Assembly (NCBI GenBank): GCA_946631805.1
Contig: CAMPAJ010000024.1
Span: 1-12,289, forward strand
Length of the DNA stretch: 12,289 nucleotides
Origin: an uncultured Eggerthellaceae bacterium
GTDB lineage: Bacteria; Actinomycetota; Coriobacteriia; Coriobacteriales; Eggerthellaceae
Direction of reading: 5' to 3'
Position numbers and translations under genes: made by a program. Positions 1 through 7,594 of this stretch are shown one piece after another. Each line of letters begins with the position of its first letter. The stretch's first letter is position 1. Under the pieces are notes generated by a model, which saw only the letters and a list, made by a program, of their open reading frames with translations, searched no databases and was not told the origin of the DNA.

Positions 1-1
1 C

Positions 2-2146
2 CAGGGCCCGGAATTCGGCTGCGGCAAGGCCGACTGCGCTCCCGGTTGCGATTGCGACCGCTTCCTCGAGTACTGGAACTGCGTGTTCACCCAGTTCGAC
101 GGCCAGGAAGATGGCACGCTGGCGCCGCTTCCCACGAAGAACATCGATACGGGCCTGGGCCTCGAGCGCACGGCGGCTATTATGCAGGGCGTGCAGTCCA
201 ACTACGAGACCGACGTCCTGCGCAGCCTCGTCGCAGTCGGCGAGCGCCTGACCGGCAAGTCATACGACGGCAACATGATTCCCGGTGCGCTTTCGCCCGA
301 GCAGGCGAAGATCGACCTGAGTCTGCGCATCATGGCCGACCATAGCCGTTCGGTTTCGTTCATGATCGCCGACGGCATCCTCCCGTCGAACGAGGGTCGC
401 GGCTACGTGCTGCGTCGCCTGTTGCGCCGCGCTGTCATGCACGGGCACAAGCAGGGTATCGAAGGGCCGTTCCTCCGCGAGTTCTATGCTCAGATAATCG
501 AGCTCATGGGCCATGTATATCCCGAAATCGTCGACAACCGCGAACTGGTCGAGAGCGTCATCCTTTCCGAGGAGGAACGTTTCGGGCGCACGTTGCGTAC
601 GGGCCAGGCGTACCTCGACGAAGCGCTTGACGGCATCGAGGCCGGCGGCACGCTTCCGGGCGACGTTGCGTTCAAGCTGCACGACACATACGGTTTCCCG
701 GTCGAGGTTACGCAGGAAATCTGCGAAGAGCAGGACATCTCGGTCGACATGGACGAGTTTGACGCCTGCATGGCCGAGCAGCGCGAGCGTGCGCGTGCCG
801 CGACCAAGGACGACGCGGAGGCCGCATGGTCCACGTACGGTAGCGTCGAGGCCGAGATTCTGAAAGAAACCGGGGCTACTCGCTTCGTCGGCTACGATCA
901 CACCGAGTTCAAAGGTCGCGTTATCGCCCTGATCAAGGACGGCCAGCGCGTCGCGTCTTTGGCCGAGGGCGATGCGGGCGAGGTCGTTCTGGACACCACA
1001 CCGTTCTACGCCGAGATGGGTGGCGAGGTCGGTGACACCGGCGTCATCGCCACGCCGGACTCGTGGGCCGAGGTTACGGATACGCGTGCTCCCGAAAAGG
1101 GTTTGACGTGCCATTACGTTACCGTCAAGAGCGGGCGCATCGTCGAAGGTGAAGGCGTCAAGGCCACGGTTGATGCCGACCGCCGCGCACGCATCACCCG
1201 CAACCATACCGGTACCCATATCCTGCATGCCGCCCTGCGCGCCGTGCTGGGAGAGCATGTGAACCAGGCCGGCTCCTACGTCGGCCCTGACCGTCTGCGC
1301 TTCGACTTCACGCACTTCCAGGCTGTTACCCGTGACGAGATTCGCCAGATCGAGCAGCTGGCGAACGACGAAATCATGAAGGCCATCCCGCTCAACATCT
1401 ACGAGACCTCGCTCGACGAGGCGCGTGCTTCGGGCGTTACGGCCTTGTTTGGCGAGAAGTATGGCGAGAAGGTGCGCGTCGTCGAGGCGAGCGATTTCTC
1501 GCGCGAGCTGTGCGGCGGCTGCCATGTTGCCAACACGGCGGAAATCGGCTTGGTCAAGATTGTGAGCGAAGGATCCGTCGGCGCTAATGTGCGCCGTATC
1601 GAAGCTGTGACCAGCTACGAAGCCCTTGCTTATCTGAACAAGTTCGAAGACGAGCTGCGTCGTGCCGCTGATGGGCTGCGTGTCCGTCCGCTCGAAGTTG
1701 CTGATCGCGCGGCAACCAATCTGCAGCAATTGAAGGACATGGAGCGTCGTGCCAAGAAGATCCAGACCGCGCTCCAGGACGATACCATCATCGACGTCAT
1801 GAAGGAGTCCATCGTCGACGTGGGCTATCCGCTGCTCGTCACGAGACGCAACGACCTTGATACAGCGGGCCTGCGTTCGTACTGGGATACCGTGCGCGAC
1901 CGCATGGGCAAGCCGGGCGCCGTCGTCGTTGGCACGGTCAACGAAGGTAAGCCCATGATTATGGCGGCTGGTACCGATGAAGCCGTGAAGGCGGGCTTCA
2001 ATGCCGGCGCCGTCATTAAGGCCATCGTGGGCCTCATCGATGGCCGTGGTGGCGGCAAGCCTGCTATGGCTCAGGCCGGCGGCAAGAACGTCGATGGGTT
2101 GGATGCCGCCCTTGATGCTGCGCGCGAAATGCTGGGCGTAAAGTAA
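2..2146 (+). CDS. alaS: Alanyl-tRNA synthetase, 5' end missing
   Basis: Charges tRNA-Ala with alanine in the cytoplasm and clears mischarged Ser/Gly-tRNA-Ala. The reading frame is open from base 2, so 714 residues are visible; family members have about 870-880, so roughly 160 N-terminal residues including class II motif 1 lie outside the window. Visible in order: the Cys-rich stretch GCGKADCAPGCDCDRFLEYW and GLGLERTAAIMQG of the aminoacylation core, the tRNA-recognition region with GYVLRRLLRRAVMHG, the editing domain with HTGTH (1205-1219) and CGGCH (1511-1525), which supply the zinc-binding HxxxH...CxxxH set, and the C-terminal DHHA1-like domain with GGGKPAMAQAGG. The usual CGGTH is CGGCH here; the zinc ligands are kept. 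The gene ends in TAA and is followed at once by a repeat-rich spacer. Identification is very secure. Confidence 0.97.
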   Translation, partial: QGPEFGCGKADCAPGCDCDRFLEYWNCVFTQFDGQEDGTLAPLPTKNIDTGLGLERTAAIMQGVQSNYETDVLRSLVAVGERLTGKSYDGNMIPGALSPEQAKIDLSLRIMADHSRSVSFMIADGILPSNEGRGYVLRRLLRRAVMHGHKQGIEGPFLREFYAQIIELMGHVYPEIVDNRELVESVILSEEERFGRTLRTGQAYLDEALDGIEAGGTLPGDVAFKLHDTYGFPVEVTQEICEEQDISVDMDEFDACMAEQRERARAATKDDAEAAWSTYGSVEAEILKETGATRFVGYDHTEFKGRVIALIKDGQRVASLAEGDAGEVVLDTTPFYAEMGGEVGDTGVIATPDSWAEVTDTRAPEKGLTCHYVTVKSGRIVEGEGVKATVDADRRARITRNHTGTHILHAALRAVLGEHVNQAGSYVGPDRLRFDFTHFQAVTRDEIRQIEQLANDEIMKAIPLNIYETSLDEARASGVTALFGEKYGEKVRVVEASDFSRELCGGCHVANTAEIGLVKIVSEGSVGANVRRIEAVTSYEALAYLNKFEDELRRAADGLRVRPLEVADRAATNLQQLKDMERRAKKIQTALQDDTIIDVMKESIVDVGYPLLVTRRNDLDTAGLRSYWDTVRDRMGKPGAVVVGTVNEGKPMIMAAGTDEAVKAGFNAGAVIKAIVGLIDGRGGGKPAMAQAGGKNVDGLDAALDAAREMLGVK

Positions 2147-2149
2147 GCC

Positions 2150-2447
2150 GCTTGGCTTTAGCTAATCCGTCCCACCGCCCCGCGAGCTCGGGGTGGTGGG
2201 CCTTTCGCTTGGCTTCGCCTAATCTATGTGGATAACAGGGAAAGTGGCTGCAGAATCGCTCAAGACCCACCACCCCGGCCTCCCGGGGCTTCGTTGTTCC
2301 GCTAGAGGGCCTTTCGCTTGGTTTCGCTTGGTTTTGTCTAGCCCATTCCGCCACCCCGTGAGGGTGCCTGCAGGGGGCTGCATAACTGTGGCTACGGGAC
2401 CGCTCAAGACCCACCGCCCCCGAACTCTCGGGGGCCCGCCGTTTCGG
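2150..2447. repeat. Intergenic repeat array 1 (one short and two long units)
   Basis: The spacer is built from copies of one unit. It opens with CGCTTGGCTTnGcCTAATC, followed by a GTGGATwwCAGGG stretch, then GGCTGCAGAATCGCTCAAGA, then CCCACCACCCC plus a hairpin, and closes with GGGGCTTCGTTnTTCCG. The clearest copy is 2203-2301, with hairpin CCCCGG (2273-2278) / CCGGGG (2283-2288). A diverged copy covers about 2311-2447, with CACCC/GGGTG (2352-2356, 2362-2366) and CCCCCGA (2417-2423) / TCGGGGG (2428-2434). A short unit with only the opening and a hairpin covers 2150-2202. Short open frames across it are by-products of the repeat. Two further copies lie at 4870-5078. Confidence 0.8.
2171..2200 (+). 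terminator. GC-rich hairpin after alaS, possible terminator
   Basis: CCCACCGCCCC (2171-2181) pairs with GGGGTGGTGGG (2190-2200) with one G-T pair and an 8-nt loop, 24 bases after the alaS stop. It is followed by CCTTTCG rather than a clean T-run, so it is not a textbook intrinsic terminator. A counterpart hairpin (CCGCCGCCCC...) occurs near 4836-4855 at the head of the second repeat array, so this may be part of the repeat family rather than a terminator specific to alaS. Confidence 0.45.
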
Positions 2448-2751
2448 TCGCTCTGACTTACCGCTCCGAACTCCTGGGGTGGTGTTGTCCCGATCGCTTA
2501 TGGGTGCCGTCTCGGCCTCGTGTGGTTGCGTTTATCCGATTGAGCAGCGTTTATGATGCCATGTGCATTAAAAGGGACTGTCCCCTTTAATGCTGTGAGG
2601 CCAGCTGTAGTATTGTGTTCTGCAAGCGATGGAGATGAGTTCACGTAACAAGGACCTTGTAGGTGCATGGTATAGCTTGTGATAACCTATAAAATTACTA
2701 GGAATTGAATGGCGGATGGGCGGTTATTCGCGAGGGGCGGAAAGAACGCAT
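2448..2751. other. Rest of the alaS - ligase spacer
   Basis: Apart from the palindrome at 2565-2593 I see no gene. The sequence becomes AT-richer toward the next gene, and TATAAA at 2688-2693 is a possible -10 box, but no convincing -35 stands at the right distance. An AGGA at 2700-2703 could serve as a distant ribosome binding site for an ATG at 2716. Confidence 0.4.
2565..2593. repeat. Small palindromic (REP-like) element
   Basis: GCATTAAAAGGGAC (2565-2578) and GTCCCCTTTAATGC (2580-2593) form an inverted repeat of 14 bases per arm with one A-C mismatch and a single central base. It stands alone in the spacer between alaS and the ligase fusion gene. The GGGAC/GTCCC core resembles short extragenic palindromes that are scattered by REP-associated Y1 transposases in other bacteria, but no such transposase is visible here. 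As RNA it would be a tight stem, without a T-run on the plus strand. Confidence 0.6.
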
Positions 2752-4761
2752 ATGGCAGCTGAAGGCACATTTCATGATGTTAACCGGCGTAGGCTGGTCG
2801 ATTTTTTCGAGAAGGGCGACAAGTATACGCGTACGCTTGGGTTCGAGCTTGAGCACATCGTGCTGCATGCGGGAACGGGTGTGCCTGTGTCGTATTCCGA
2901 ACCAGGTGGGATTCGCGATGTGCTGAACCGCTTGGCCGAAAAGTACGATTCGATACTGCGTGACGGGGACGACATCATCGGATGTGCGAGCCCGCGTGAG
3001 GTCGTGACCATCGAGCCGGCAGGCCAGATCGAGGTCTCGCTGGGGCCCTGCGAGTCGGTGTTCGAAGTTGAGAGGCTTTATCTGGGGTTTCGGAATAAAC
3101 TCGATCCGATACTCGAAGAATTCGGTCTCGAAACACCTATGCTCGGCTATGTACCGTCAGCGCGCGCGGGCGATTTGGAGCTCATCCCCAAATACCGCTA
3201 CAAATGCATGACCAAGTTTTTGGGAGAGCAGTCATATAGCGGCATATGCATGATGCGCGGCACTGCGTCGCTGCAGGTGTCTATTGATTTTCGCAACGAA
3301 GCCGATGCGATGCGCAAGCTGCGCATCGCGCAGATCATAAGCCCTGTACTGGCGCTCATCTGCGACAACTCGCCAATGTTCGAAGCTGCGGAACGTACGT
3401 GCGATCTTGTGCGCACGGCGGTTTGGGCGGGAATGAAGCAGGATCGCGTTGGCACGATTCCCGGCTCGCTTTCGCCTGCGTTCTCGTTCGACGATTATGC
3501 CGACTACATCTTGTCACGCGAGGCCATCCTCGTGCCCGATGAAACGGCAGATGAGGGCTGGCGCTACGTAGGCGAGCGCACATTCGACGATATATATGCC
3601 GACCGCGCGATGACGGATTCCGAGGTAGAACACGCGCTGTCGATGGTCTGGCCCGATGCACGCTTGAAGAATTTCGTCGAGATTCGTCCCGCTGATGCTA
3701 TGCCGCTCGAGTATGCGCTGGCGTACGTGGTGCTGGTGCGCGCTCTATTCTATAGCGACCGTAACCTGGGGGTATTGGAATCGCTTTTGGCCGATGTGGG
3801 CGAAGACGATGTGCGTGATGCCAAGGAAGCGCTCATGCGCAAAGGCTACGGTGCTCAGGTGTATGGGCGTTCGGCTGAGTTTTGGGCCGATATGCTCATG
3901 GTGCTTGCGTCGGGGAGTCTCGAGGAGGGGGAGGGCATATACCTGGAGCCTTTGGCTTCGATGGTGCGCTATCGAATGACGCTTGCAGGCATATGGCCGC
4001 GCCTGATGGAGAAGCGCTCCATGACGTTCTCGAGCGTTTCGGAAGCGCCGGTCATCGGCGTCGTGCCGCGCTACGATTTTGAGTGGACGGGTCTTGCCAT
4101 AAGCGACGGATACCTTTCGGGCCTGCTTGAAGCGGGCGCTATTCCCATCGTGCTGCCGGCGATTCACGACTCGGTAGCCATTACGAGGCTCGTGGCGTCA
4201 TGCGATGGATTCCTTATACCCGGTGGTCAGGATATCGACCCTGGCCGTTACGGCAAGCGGCGCAAACCGCATACGCACCGCTCGGCAACGGCGCGCGACC
4301 TGATGGAGGACGCGCTCATACGCGCCGCGATTGCGGCCGACAAGCCTGTGCTGGGCGTGTGCCGCGGGATGCAGTCGCTTAACGTAGCGCTTGGGGGAAC
4401 GCTTCACCAAGACATACATGCCGAGCATTCGCGCGATTCGCTGCCCCATGTGCAGGGCCGTCCTTTCGACATGCCTGCGCATATGGTTGACGTCGTGGAG
4501 GGGACGAAGCTCGCCGAATGCGTGGGCGCTCCCCGTTTGGGCGTGAACACGATTCACCACCAGAGCATTGCGGAGCTCGGCGAAGGCCTCATTGTAAGCG
4601 CGATTTCGCCCGACGATGGCGTTGTCGAGGGCGTGGAAATGCCCGGCAAGCGATTCGTCGTGGGCGTGCAGTGGCATCCCGAGCACATGTGGCGCACGCG
4701 CCCGCATTCCAAGCGATTGTTCAGCGCGTTCGTGGAGGCGGCACGGGGCAATAAGCGCTAG
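2752..4761 (+). CDS. Glutamate-cysteine ligase domain fused to a PuuD-like gamma-glutamyl hydrolase / class I amidotransferase domain
   Basis: A two-domain cytoplasmic enzyme of 669 residues if it starts at 2752. Residues ~15-415 match the plant-type glutamate-cysteine ligase family (GCS2, relatives of GshA/EgtA): GFELEH with E32 and E34 at the metal/ATP site, the FSFDDYADYIL stretch, and WPDARLKNFVEIRPADAMP. That family makes gamma-glutamyl amides using ATP. Residues ~431-669 are a peptidase C26 / class I glutamine amidotransferase like PuuD: IPGGQDIDP (from 489), nucleophile C537 in GVCRGMQ, and H642/E644 in QWHPEH, so the triad is intact. Known PuuD hydrolyses gamma-Glu-GABA. Joining a gamma-glutamyl-forming and a gamma-glutamyl-cleaving domain is unusual; the hydrolase half might instead supply ammonia from glutamine. 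Substrates cannot be told. An in-frame ATG at 2716 would add 12 unconserved residues (MGGYSRGAERTH). Both starts have weak ribosome binding sites; I prefer 2752. No operon partner is visible. Confidence 0.9.
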   Translation: MAAEGTFHDVNRRRLVDFFEKGDKYTRTLGFELEHIVLHAGTGVPVSYSEPGGIRDVLNRLAEKYDSILRDGDDIIGCASPREVVTIEPAGQIEVSLGPCESVFEVERLYLGFRNKLDPILEEFGLETPMLGYVPSARAGDLELIPKYRYKCMTKFLGEQSYSGICMMRGTASLQVSIDFRNEADAMRKLRIAQIISPVLALICDNSPMFEAAERTCDLVRTAVWAGMKQDRVGTIPGSLSPAFSFDDYADYILSREAILVPDETADEGWRYVGERTFDDIYADRAMTDSEVEHALSMVWPDARLKNFVEIRPADAMPLEYALAYVVLVRALFYSDRNLGVLESLLADVGEDDVRDAKEALMRKGYGAQVYGRSAEFWADMLMVLASGSLEEGEGIYLEPLASMVRYRMTLAGIWPRLMEKRSMTFSSVSEAPVIGVVPRYDFEWTGLAISDGYLSGLLEAGAIPIVLPAIHDSVAITRLVASCDGFLIPGGQDIDPGRYGKRRKPHTHRSATARDLMEDALIRAAIAADKPVLGVCRGMQSLNVALGGTLHQDIHAEHSRDSLPHVQGRPFDMPAHMVDVVEGTKLAECVGAPRLGVNTIHHQSIAELGEGLIVSAISPDDGVVEGVEMPGKRFVVGVQWHPEHMWRTRPHSKRLFSAFVEAARGNKR

Positions 4762-4769
4762 GCGGCGCT

Positions 4770-5078
4770 TGCTCTGGCCTTCCGTCCGTCCTGTTCGGGA
4801 AGACGATGAGTCGACTTGCTTGACTTCGGCCTTCCGTCCCGCCGCCCCGCGAGGGGGAGGCGGAGGTCGTTCGCTTGGCTTCGGCTAACCTAAGTGGATT
4901 TCAGGGACAGTGCCTGCAGAATCGCTCACGACCCCCGCCTCCCTCTCGCGGGGCTTCGTTATTCCGATTGGGGTCTTTCGCTTGACTTCGCCTAATCTAA
5001 GTGGATTTCAGGTATGGTGGCTGCAGAATCGCTCAAGACCCACCACCCCGAGCTCCAGGGGCTTCGTTATTCCGATTG
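4770..5078. repeat. Intergenic repeat array 2 (two long units plus degenerate lead-in)
   Basis: Same unit as in the spacer after alaS. Degenerate half-units (GCTTGCTCTGGCC, CTTGCTTGACTTCGGCC) are followed by a hairpin-rich CCGCCGCCCCGCGAGGGGG stretch near 4836-4855. Two full copies come next, at about 4870-4970 and 4976-5078. Both carry CTAAnCTAAGTGGATTTCAGG, TGCAGAATCGCTCA and GGGGCTTCGTTATTCCGATTG. Copy 3 has hairpin CCCCGC (4933-4938) / GCGGGG (4948-4953). Copy 4 keeps only CCCC (5046-5049) / GGGG (5058-5061). The copies stop about 75 bases before the next start codon. No gene is seen in 4762-5154. Confidence 0.8.
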
Positions 5079-5119
5079 CGGGGCGGTTGCTCGGGGCTGC
5101 CCGGGCGTAGGTGTTGGTG

Positions 5120-5154
5120 TTCGTGGCTGGGCGGTTTTTATATACAATAGGCGC
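5120..5154 (+). promoter_or_regulatory. Probable leaderless promoter of the yigZ-like gene
   Basis: TACAAT at 5143-5148 is a good -10 box and is followed by only six bases before the ATG at 5155. TTCGTG at 5120-5125 is a weak -35 at 17-bp spacing. Transcription would begin at or next to the start codon, and no ribosome binding site of note lies between. This layout is common for leaderless mRNAs in actinobacteria. Confidence 0.5.
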
Positions 5155-5781
5155 ATGGAACCTTACAAGACCATAGCCGGCTCGGCACAGGCCGAGTACG
5201 AGGAAAAGAAATCCCGCTTCATTGGGCAGGTGGCGCATGTCGAAACCGAGGAAGAGGCCGTTGCCTTCCTCAACGGGGTGCGCGCTGCCAACCCCATGGC
5301 GCGTCATAACGTGTATGCCTATGTGCTGCGCGAGGAGAATCGCGTGCGGTATTCCGATGATGGCGAGCCGGCGCGCACGAGCGGATTGCCGACGCTTTCG
5401 GTTATCGAGCACGCCGAGCTCAAGGACGTTATATGCGTGACGACGCGGTATTTCGGCGGGACGCTTTTGGGTACGGGCGGGCTCGTTCGTGCTTACACGA
5501 AGGCGGCCCAGGATGCATTTGCCGCTGCTCAAGTCGTCACGTTCGCGCCATGCCGCGACATCGTCATCAGCGTAGATTACCCCCTATACGACACGCTTAC
5601 CCACTGGCTCGCCAGCCAGGGTATCCAGGTGCTTGACGCAACGTTTGCTGCCGACGTGACGGTCGAGGTCCGCGTTCTCGCGTCCGAAGCAGCCGCCGTC
5701 GAGGTCGGCATTACCGAGCTCACGCATGGCGGTGCCGAAATGCTCGTCGGTGACGAGGCATTTCAACCGATTCAAGCGTGA
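5155..5781 (+). CDS. yigZ: YigZ/IMPACT-family protein
   Basis: A 208-residue protein of the UPF0029/IMPACT family, cytoplasmic; the bacterial members are widespread but their biochemical role is poorly defined, with links to translation suggested through the eukaryotic IMPACT/GCN1 relatives. Visible family marks are KKSRFIG (18-24), RHNVYAYVL (50-58), SDDGEPARTSGLPT (67-80) and RYFGGTLLGTGGLVRAYTKA (98-117), followed by a smaller C-terminal domain (~140-205) of the DUF1949 type. The length matches the usual 200-215. The frame is open upstream to 5014, but that part is repeat sequence, so ATG 5155 is the start. The last codons lie in the left arm of a large inverted repeat, which supplies the TGA. 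Confidence 0.93.
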   Translation: MEPYKTIAGSAQAEYEEKKSRFIGQVAHVETEEEAVAFLNGVRAANPMARHNVYAYVLREENRVRYSDDGEPARTSGLPTLSVIEHAELKDVICVTTRYFGGTLLGTGGLVRAYTKAAQDAFAAAQVVTFAPCRDIVISVDYPLYDTLTHWLASQGIQVLDATFAADVTVEVRVLASEAAAVEVGITELTHGGAEMLVGDEAFQPIQA

Positions 5782-5868
5782 ACAGGGGACGGAGGAGCGT
5801 TCACGCAATTTGCGTACACCATGCTCTTAGGTTTTCGCGTGAACGCTCCTCCGTCCCCCGTTCACGCT
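5775..5868. repeat. 32-bp inverted repeat element between two convergent genes
   Basis: The left arm (5775-5806) and right arm (5837-5868) are reverse complements over 32 bases with one mismatch, around a 30-base centre. Each arm is itself framed by GCGTGAAC and GTTCACGC around a core with GGGGACGGAGGAG. The element holds the stop codon of the yigZ-like gene in its left arm and overlaps the stop codon of the kinase gene at its right edge. It could act as a two-way transcription barrier, but no T-run follows either arm. A palindromic mobile element (REP/MITE type) is the likelier origin. Confidence 0.85.
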
Positions 5869-7552
5869 AGCTTGCGGTCGGCTTGGCCGAAGTGAGCACT
5901 TTCGCGAAATCCGATGAGTAGTCGAATTGCGCGTTGCTGGTCTGCCCGAAGGCTATAGTGCCGACGGTCGGTGATCCCGGCTTGAAGAAGAAGGCGAACT
6001 TCATCGTGAGCGGTATACCGTTAACGGAGCCTTTTCCCGTCATCACACGCGCGATGTGGCCTGCGAGTTGGTAGTCGGTCGAGGTAGTGATTTCGTCGAG
6101 CACATCGGCTGATTCCACGAAGCCGCGCACGTAATCTTCCTTGAGCGATTCGAAATCTTCGTCGGAGCCAATATCGCCGACGTCGCTTACGCTCGTCATG
6201 AGGAGGGCAACCGAGGAGCCTGTTTCGGCATAGTAATAATTTGACGCCCCATCCTCGGACGTTGAGGTCTTTGCCCAGAAGTAGCTCGGAACTTGGAAAT
6301 CGATATCGCCGACGGTTACGGTGACGTTTGTTGCAGGGTCGAATTCGTTCTTGGGCTCGCCGGGCTGCCGCAAATCTTGCGCAAGCTCGGATTCTGTGGG
6401 CTCATCGAGCGCGTCGGCGTCTTGGTATGCGGAGGAGCTTGATGCGCTTGCGCTGGACGTGGCTTCGGCTGAAATCGCTTGCGAACTGTCCGACAAAGCG
6501 CTATCTGCCGAAACGTTTTCTGACGTGCTGTTCTTTGAGCCGAACGCTCCAGAGGCAAATAGGATGAAAAGACATACGCAGGCGAGAGCGGCGATGGCCA
6601 GCTTGGCAGTTTTGGGTTTGCGGCCACTCACCTTTGTAGCTTTGTTGGCGTTCGCGTTTTGTTCCCTTTGCGCGCCTTGCTTACCTTGCACGCTTTGGGC
6701 ATTTTGGATGGCAGTACTTTTACTTGCTGGTCTGCGGGTTTTCATCGCGTGATTTGCTGCCCGCACGAAATCGGATTCGAGGTCGCTTGCGCTTTGGTAG
6801 CGTTTTGCGGGGTCGAGGTCTGTGGCTTTGACGATGACCTTGCGGAGCGGTTCGGGAATTCGAGCGTCTTTGAATTCCTGCTCGCGCGTTTTGGCGGAAG
6901 GGATTTCTTCCGTCAGGCAAAAGTACAGCACCATGCCGAGCGAGTAGACGTCGGAGCGCACGTCGGTTTGGCCGAACCCGTATTGCTCGGGCGGTGCGAA
7001 CTCCCGTGTGCCGAAATGCGTCGTGTCGGATTCGGCTCCCTCGTGGTATTCACGCGAGATGCCGAAGTCGATGAGCACGAGGCCGCTGCCGGTCAAGATG
7101 ACGTTTGACGGCTTGAGGTCGCGATGAATGATGGGCGGATTGAATCCAACATGCAACTCCGAAACTGCATCGCAGATGCGCGGGAAGACGTTGAGCGCGA
7201 GTTCGATTGAGGGGTCGTTGAGATAGACGGTGTCTTGCAACGTCGCGCCCCGAACGTATTCCATGACGACCACCATTTGCCCGTCGCGTGAATAGCATTC
7301 GAGAATGTTGGGCAAATGCTTGAAGCGCCGGCCGTCTTTCTGGGCTTCGTACATACGCTGGTAGGCAAGCCCGAGCCCGGTGTCGCTTGTAATGAACTTG
7401 CGGATGTAAGGGCCTCTTTCGGCGCCATTTGCGCCCATGAAATATACGCGCTGCGTTACCTCGAACGGCGATTCCTTCAATACGGCATCGACGCGATAGC
7501 ATTCTTCGCGCTGCAGCGATTCGAGGTGTTGTGCGAGCTCGTCGGTTTCCAT
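5867..7552 (-). CDS. Membrane-anchored Ser/Thr protein kinase
   Basis: A 561-residue Hanks-type kinase. The cytoplasmic kinase domain spans ~15-265: K52 in YIRKF is the likely ATP lysine, E69 the likely helix-C glutamate, HRDLKPSN (143-150) the catalytic loop, IDFG (161-164) the metal-binding motif, APPE (186-189) and D201 in DVRSDVYSLGMVLY the structural C-lobe sites. The canonical GxGxxG loop is not seen; FMGANGAERG stands there. A basic, Gln/Asn-rich juxtamembrane stretch (271-315) leads to one membrane segment (~318-337), then a Ser/Ala-rich linker (341-375) and an outside domain (~398-561) of a kind that I cannot name with confidence; it lacks PASTA repeats. The start ATG has no ribosome binding site but has TACCAT 7 bases upstream, so a leaderless transcript is possible. 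It lies 42 bases after the XRE-like gene and probably shares its operon. Confidence 0.92.
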   Translation of the reverse strand: METDELAQHLESLQREECYRVDAVLKESPFEVTQRVYFMGANGAERGPYIRKFITSDTGLGLAYQRMYEAQKDGRRFKHLPNILECYSRDGQMVVVMEYVRGATLQDTVYLNDPSIELALNVFPRICDAVSELHVGFNPPIIHRDLKPSNVILTGSGLVLIDFGISREYHEGAESDTTHFGTREFAPPEQYGFGQTDVRSDVYSLGMVLYFCLTEEIPSAKTREQEFKDARIPEPLRKVIVKATDLDPAKRYQSASDLESDFVRAANHAMKTRRPASKSTAIQNAQSVQGKQGAQREQNANANKATKVSGRKPKTAKLAIAALACVCLFILFASGAFGSKNSTSENVSADSALSDSSQAISAEATSSASASSSSAYQDADALDEPTESELAQDLRQPGEPKNEFDPATNVTVTVGDIDFQVPSYFWAKTSTSEDGASNYYYAETGSSVALLMTSVSDVGDIGSDEDFESLKEDYVRGFVESADVLDEITTSTDYQLAGHIARVMTGKGSVNGIPLTMKFAFFFKPGSPTVGTIAFGQTSNAQFDYSSDFAKVLTSAKPTAS

Positions 7553-7594
7553 AGGAAGTATGGTAGCAGAGGTGGTGGGTTTTCGGGCTTGGCT

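Noticed and set aside
1511..1525. CGGCH in place of CGGTH in the AlaRS editing domain as a loss of function
   Set aside because: The zinc-binding Cys and His are both kept; only the residue between them differs.
260..1729. Long open frame (489 codons) on the minus strand inside alaS
   Set aside because: It is fully antisense to a securely identified gene and shows no recognisable protein features; high GC at third positions commonly gives such long shadow frames.
2064..2456. Several open frames of 62-116 codons on both strands in the alaS spacer
   Set aside because: They run across the hairpin repeat, and related peptide strings recur at the other array (5008-5110), so they translate the repeat rather than genes.
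4198..4707. Minus-strand open frame of 169 codons under the hydrolase domain
   Set aside because: Antisense to the conserved Cys-His-Glu domain, His/Arg-rich and without recognisable features.
2150..5078. CRISPR array
   Set aside because: The repeat units are long, diverged, head-to-tail without unique spacers of even size, and no cas gene is present.
5014..5154. Upstream extension of the yigZ-like gene
   Set aside because: It translates the last repeat unit and has no family similarity; the family N-terminus starts at ATG 5155.
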